Assembly (NCBI GenBank): GCA_035471785.1
Contig: DATIPQ010000116.1
Coordinates: forward strand, 26,151-90,150
Length of the DNA: 64,000 nucleotides
Reading direction: 5' to 3'
Source: Acidobacteriota bacterium
GTDB lineage: Bacteria > Acidobacteriota > UBA6911 > RPQK01 > DATIPO01
Below, piece after piece: positions 60,194 to 64,000 of this stretch. Within the stretch, counting starts at the first letter, position 1, and each line of letters opens with the position of its first letter. Below the pieces are notes generated by a model. That model had not been told where the DNA came from and searched no databases. It was given only the letters and a program-made list of their open reading frames with translations. A program made the translations under genes and the position numbers.

Positions 60194-61015
60194 TCATTCT
60201 GTGGAGTCGGGGCGGAGTTGGCTTTCGGGGAGGCGGTTCCCGGATTCGGCGAACCACTCCATTTGGCTGCAGATGGCGCGCACGATGCGGATGTCGCGGG
60301 GCGTGAGGGAATGGCCCAGAAGGCGGCGCAGGGCCTTCATCATGTGGGCTTGGTTGTCGGACTGGAAGAAGCCGATGCGGGCCAGGGTCTGGGAGAGGTG
60401 CTGAAACATGGCCTCGCGCTCTTCGTAGGAAGCCAGCGTGACATCCTCCTCGAGATCGGCAGCTTGTGCGCAATGCAGCTCGTAGGCCGTGACCATCACC
60501 GCCTGAGCCACGTTAAGTACTGGATGCAGGTCGGCGGTGGGGATGGTGAGCAAGAACTGGCAGCGGGCCAGCGTCTCCTGGTCGAGTCCTGATCGCTCGG
60601 GACCGAAGAGCAAAGCCACTCTCTGTTGCCGGGCTTCGGCCAGCAGCCGGGGAGCCAGGTCGCGGGGCGTGTGAAGGGGCCGACGGGCCACCCGGGCGCG
60701 GTGGGACGTCGTTCCGACAAGGAGCTGCTCGTCAGCCAGGGCCTCCTCCAAGGTCTCGAAGATGAGGGCCCGCTCGACGATCTCCTGAGCGCCCGCCGCC
60801 ATGTGCAGGCATTCGTCGGTGACGCCCTGACGCGGAGCCACCAGCTTGAGGCGGGTCAGGCCCATGTTCTTCATGGCCCGGGCCGCCGAGCCGATATTCC
60901 CGGACTGGCGGGTTTCCACCAGGATCACGCTGATGCCCGGACCCCTTAGGAGCTTGTCGGCTTTGCTTGAGGAGGCGGACGGTGAAGGATGTCTTGGGGA
61001 AGTGTCGGACGGCAT
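60194..61015 (-). CDS. TrmJ-like tRNA (cytidine/uridine-2'-O-)methyltransferase
   Basis: 273 residues, SPOUT fold. ISVILVETRQSGNIGSAARAMKNMGL is motif 1, VALLFGPERSGLDQETLARC motif 2 and LNVAQAVMVTAYEL motif 3, which close the knot that binds SAM. The C-terminal 90 residues form the helical extension typical of TrmJ, which methylates position 32 of tRNA. A serine-rich 20-residue N-terminus precedes the fold. Located 42 bases upstream of the deiodinase-like gene on the same strand. Confidence 0.9.
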   Translation of the reverse strand: MPSDTSPRHPSPSASSSKADKLLRGPGISVILVETRQSGNIGSAARAMKNMGLTRLKLVAPRQGVTDECLHMAAGAQEIVERALIFETLEEALADEQLLVGTTSHRARVARRPLHTPRDLAPRLLAEARQQRVALLFGPERSGLDQETLARCQFLLTIPTADLHPVLNVAQAVMVTAYELHCAQAADLEEDVTLASYEEREAMFQHLSQTLARIGFFQSDNQAHMMKALRRLLGHSLTPRDIRIVRAICSQMEWFAESGNRLPESQLRPDSTE

Positions 61016-61194
61016 GTTCTTAACCTAGCCCAAGGCTGGCGCTCCAGGCAAAGAAGCCGGTCGGAAGCTCGGGCCAGAAAGTGAAAGATGAGACAGGGGA
61101 CCGCATCTTGAATGAGAAAAGTGAAGAGTCGATGAGTTACACTCAAAACTCCTGACCCTGTCCATTGCTGAGCGATTGAAGCGAGGAGAGATGC

Positions 61195-62556
61195 ATGTCA
61201 TCCGCCACACGTTTACTAGTCCTGACGCCGCTCCTGCTGTTGCCGGTCTGTGCGCTGCTGACGGCCTATCCTGACGGGCCCGACCCCAAGCTGACAGGCG
61301 CTTTCGGTCAGCAGAACTGTCTCAAGTGCCACCAAGGGCAGAGGTTGAACGCCGGGCATCTCCTGGGCGGATCCTTCCAGATTCTGGGAGTGCCCCGCGA
61401 GTATGAGCCGGGGAGGAGCTATCCGCTCAAGGTCGTGATCTCCCAACCCGGCCAGTCACGCTGGGGCTTTCAGCTCACTTCGCGCTTCGCCGATTCGGGA
61501 GGCCAAGCGGGAGAGTTGGCCGGGATCGACGGCAACACGCTTCTCGATTCCCTGGAGGGGATCACCTACATCAGTCATTCCGAGAAGGGGACGCGGGCCG
61601 GCGTCGGAGGCGGGCCGGTGGAGTTCCCCTTTGAGTGGACGGCTCCCCGGAGCGGCGGACTGGTGCTCTTCAACGCTTCGGGCAATGCCGCCGACAACTC
61701 GGGCGACGAGGAAGGCGACTACATCTACAGCAGTGGCGCAGCCGCCAGTCCCCCCGGGGCCGCCGGCCAAGCTCCACCCGTGCTGGCCCAAGCCGGCCAG
61801 GACGCCCCCAAACCGGTGCGGCGCTCGGAGTCGCCCGCCGTCATCAACGTCCCGGCTCCGCTCGACCGCCGCCGGGGCGATTTCGAATTCCAGGTGCAGC
61901 ACAGCTTCTTCGGAGACATCGACTCGGGCGCGGGCGGGGCCTTCGGAACCGACCTGGGAGCCAACGTCAACCTGGCACTCAACTACGCTCTCAGCGACCG
62001 GCTGAGCGCCGGTGTGACGCGCGCCCGCACCGACAGGATCGTCACCTTGGCAGCCACCTTTGAAATCAAGAACTCCGGCGAGTCGTTCTGGAGCATGGAC
62101 TTTCGCGGCGGCCTTGAGGGACACGACAATCTCCAGCGCCACTACTCGCCCTTCCTGCAACTGGCCACGGCCTTCGATATGGGACGGGTGCGCCTGTACA
62201 TAACGCCCAGCATGGTCTTCAACAGCCGCCGTGACGACCGGCTGTTCCTTCCCTCACGTTTCCGGGCTGCGGATGAGAACCACACTTTCTCCCTGGGATT
62301 GGGCGCAGATGTGGCGGCGACCGACTGGTTTTCACTGATGGGGGAGGTGATCCCGCGGGTGAAGGGCTTTGGAGGAATCGAGGCCCGCGACGATCCGGCC
62401 TTCGGGGGAGGCGTCAAGATCCGTTCCTGGGGGCACGTCTTTTCCGTCTTCGTCACCAACTCCCTGGAGTTCACTCCCGCCACTTACGGCATCAGCGGCA
62501 ACCGCAGCAACGACAGCGTTTCTTTAGGCTTTAATATCTTCAGACGCATCCGGTAA
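61195..62556 (+). CDS. Secreted heme-motif protein with Reeler-like domain and beta-barrel
   Basis: 453 residues: signal peptide (LLVLTPLLLLPVCALLTAY), a single heme c motif C42-L-K-C45-H46, a Reeler/choice-of-anchor V-like sandwich at about 50-175 (YEPGRSYPLKVVISQPGQSRWGFQL) and, after a Pro/Ala linker, a C-terminal beta-barrel of the DUF5777 type at about 225-453 with alternating hydrophobic residues and a final aromatic-Arg end (FNIFRRIR). An outer-membrane protein with a periplasmic or surface cytochrome-like head is likely. GAGGAGAG precedes ATG. The related gene downstream is 35 bases away. Confidence 0.78.
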   Translation: MSSATRLLVLTPLLLLPVCALLTAYPDGPDPKLTGAFGQQNCLKCHQGQRLNAGHLLGGSFQILGVPREYEPGRSYPLKVVISQPGQSRWGFQLTSRFADSGGQAGELAGIDGNTLLDSLEGITYISHSEKGTRAGVGGGPVEFPFEWTAPRSGGLVLFNASGNAADNSGDEEGDYIYSSGAAASPPGAAGQAPPVLAQAGQDAPKPVRRSESPAVINVPAPLDRRRGDFEFQVQHSFFGDIDSGAGGAFGTDLGANVNLALNYALSDRLSAGVTRARTDRIVTLAATFEIKNSGESFWSMDFRGGLEGHDNLQRHYSPFLQLATAFDMGRVRLYITPSMVFNSRRDDRLFLPSRFRAADENHTFSLGLGADVAATDWFSLMGEVIPRVKGFGGIEARDDPAFGGGVKIRSWGHVFSVFVTNSLEFTPATYGISGNRSNDSVSLGFNIFRRIR

Positions 62557-62591
62557 GCGGGGAAGCCCTTTTTGACGACGAAAGGCAAGAC

Positions 62592-63860
62592 ATGACTCAC
62601 AGGGCGGCGTTTCCAGCTTTTCTCATGCTTGTAGCGACGGCCGCGCTCCTCAACCTGCAGGCCCGCCGCGACGGCAAAGACATCGATGAGAACAAGTCGG
62701 TGCTGGCGGGAGGCATGATGTGCGCGTCCTCGGGCTGTCACGATGATGAGTCGCTCAGCACCTTCAACACCGATGGTTCGGTGGTCCTGGAGGGCTTGCC
62801 CGCCACTTACGAGCCCGGCCAAGTGTATCAGGACCTGCGGCTAATTATCGAAGACAGTCAGGGGGGAGGAGTCTTCGGGTTTCAGATGGCAGCGCTTTTT
62901 GAGGACGGGAGTTCGGCTGGGCAACTCCTTCCCGACTTTCCCAATACAGACTTGTTTCAAATTGATGAAGCGCTCGTCCTGCTCCATACTCCTGTTCCGT
63001 TGCAGACTGGCGAGGTGCCTTTCGTCTGGAGAGCGCCCTTCGACTCTCAGGGCGACGTGCTCTTCCGGGTGGCGGCCAATGCCGCCAACGACAACAACGA
63101 TCCCTCTTTCGACCACATCAACACCCTGGAACAGACGGTTTCGGCTCCCGTGCCTTCGGTGGAAAGTTATTTCGCCCAAGTGGGCGACGGAGTGGCCGGA
63201 AACATCCGATTCACCACCTCGCTGATCCTGGTCAACTCCTCCAGTTCGCCGGCTGAGGTTCAAGTCGATCTCTTCGACTCCAACGGCGATCCTCTGGAGG
63301 TGGAATTGGGAGAGCTGGGCAGCGGCAGTTCCTTCGCCGTCGAGCTTGAGCCCGAGGGCGGATTCTCAGCAGAAACAGCGGGAGAACAAGATCTGCGGGT
63401 CGGATACATGCGGCTCAGCGCCCCGCCCTCGGTGGGCGGCACGGCGGTTTTCCGACGCAGCCAAGTCGAAACGGGAATAGCCCTCTTCGAGACCGGAGTC
63501 CCAGCTTCGTCTCCGCTCCAATCCTTCAGCCTCTTCGTCGACCAGCGCGCTCCCCGCAGCACCGGGCTTGCCATCGTCAATACCGGCGATCAGCCAGCTG
63601 AAGTCACCCTCAGTGTGTTCAGCCTCCAAGGCGTGGAGCAGAACGGCTCTCCCAACGTCATTGAGTTGCAGCCTGGAAACCACCGCGCTCAATTCGTGGA
63701 CCAGTTGCTGCCAGATCTGCCCGTGGACTTCGCCCAGGGGACCATGACGGTGGAAAGCACGCAGCCACTGGCCGCCGTCACTTTGCGCCAAGAAGCGGAC
63801 CCAGCCCCCTTCCCCGCTTCCGTCCCCCTGCTGACCGCCTTCCCGGTCGTGCCTCGGTGA
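62592..63860 (+). CDS. Secreted protein with CX4CH motif, Reeler-like domain and sandwich module
   Basis: 422 residues: signal peptide (AFLMLVATAALLNLQA), a C44-x4-C49-H50 motif (MMCASSGCHDD), then the same Reeler/choice-of-anchor V-like domain as its neighbour (YEPGQVYQDLRLIIEDSQGGGVFGFQMAALFEDGS). Residues about 195-420 are two beta-sandwich blocks (TTSLILVNSSSSPAEVQVDLFD; STGLAIVNTGDQPAEVTLSVF; GNHRAQFVDQLLPDLP) of the type also seen in the protein at 3817-5391. CX4CH is a rarer heme c attachment motif known from tetraheme cytochromes, so heme binding is possible but less sure than in the upstream gene. Probably a partner of the beta-barrel protein. The 140 bases after it show no gene. Confidence 0.75.
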   Translation: MTHRAAFPAFLMLVATAALLNLQARRDGKDIDENKSVLAGGMMCASSGCHDDESLSTFNTDGSVVLEGLPATYEPGQVYQDLRLIIEDSQGGGVFGFQMAALFEDGSSAGQLLPDFPNTDLFQIDEALVLLHTPVPLQTGEVPFVWRAPFDSQGDVLFRVAANAANDNNDPSFDHINTLEQTVSAPVPSVESYFAQVGDGVAGNIRFTTSLILVNSSSSPAEVQVDLFDSNGDPLEVELGELGSGSSFAVELEPEGGFSAETAGEQDLRVGYMRLSAPPSVGGTAVFRRSQVETGIALFETGVPASSPLQSFSLFVDQRAPRSTGLAIVNTGDQPAEVTLSVFSLQGVEQNGSPNVIELQPGNHRAQFVDQLLPDLPVDFAQGTMTVESTQPLAAVTLRQEADPAPFPASVPLLTAFPVVPR

Positions 63861-64000
63861 CACTGATGCTGAAGATTCACCATCAGACCGTCTGGGATAG
63901 GTTGTCGCCTGCTCGGGCCTTCCACCGGTGCTCTGAGCCGCCAGTTTGCGATGGGGAGCCAGGGCGCGGCACCAAAGCACGAGCGCTCCGAAGCGACAAT

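Noticed and set aside
1-64000. tRNA, rRNA or CRISPR arrays
   Set aside because: No T-loop GGTTCGAAtCC-type motifs with matching stems, no rRNA core sequences and no regularly spaced short repeats were seen on reading both strands by eye; a covariance-model search would be decisive.

Overview
This is a high-GC, densely coded bacterial chromosome segment, most likely from an uncultivated member of the Acidobacteriota. That assignment is inference. It rests on two large MacB-like permeases of the duplicated-orphan (ADOP) type each paired with a PadR regulator, on secreted proteins with a Gly/Asn-rich beta-sandwich module common in that phylum, on a fused aroD-aroE gene, and on the mixture of housekeeping operons with secreted cytochrome and beta-barrel genes. 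No rRNA, tRNA, CRISPR array or complete transposase gene was seen.

Layout. 1-3741: two family-2 glycosyltransferases, pgsA and a fused aroD/aroE gene (+). 3817-7409: a secreted beta-sandwich protein, serB and a secreted PI3/4-kinase-like protein (+). 7426-11808: suhB, and a minus-strand radA-yacL-ispD-ispF cluster in the order known from Firmicutes but without disA. 12049-13860: a small secreted proline-rich protein, a 7-TM-like membrane protein, a small membrane protein that may start at AUU, and a zinc-ribbon protein. 13894-21750: accessory zone with a gene remnant, an RHH/PIN toxin-antitoxin pair, an ADOP permease with PadR, a PQQ-type propeller, acpS, pgeF and three copies of a short TA-flanked inverted-repeat element. 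21766-30049: secreted S9 peptidase, ribD, corC-like gene, ybeY and a 7TM-HD c-di-AMP phosphodiesterase (-). 30129-34257: fatty acid cluster yceD-rpmF-fabD-fabG-acpP-fabF (-), lacking plsX and fabH.

34874-43436: a plus-strand operon of a YVTN-type propeller, two SCO1-type copper chaperones and a 1710-residue multicopper oxidase resembling large manganese oxidases. 43525-45497: a minus-strand cassette of a propeller lipoprotein, a membrane-anchored one-cysteine thioredoxin-fold protein and a secreted six-cysteine peptide, behind a strong sigma-70-like promoter. This cassette is the best candidate here for an undescribed system. 45751-47316: a cytochrome c fused to a LivK-like binding protein. 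47404-53701: M20 peptidase, purB, coaE, an unusual sulfatase-fold protein and a methyltransferase. 53782-56986: PadR with a perfect palindromic operator and a second ADOP permease. 56989-61015: otsA, otsB, a nitroreductase with the iodotyrosine deiodinase signature, and a TrmJ-like methyltransferase. 61195-63860: two secreted heme-motif proteins with Reeler-like domains.

The inverted-repeat element is notable. Its copies begin TA-G and end C-TA, and two of them sit so that the duplicated TA plus the first G of the element form the UAG stop codon of the neighbouring gene. All positions, domains and motifs were read by eye; family assignments come from recognised motifs and remembered family sequences, not from database searches.
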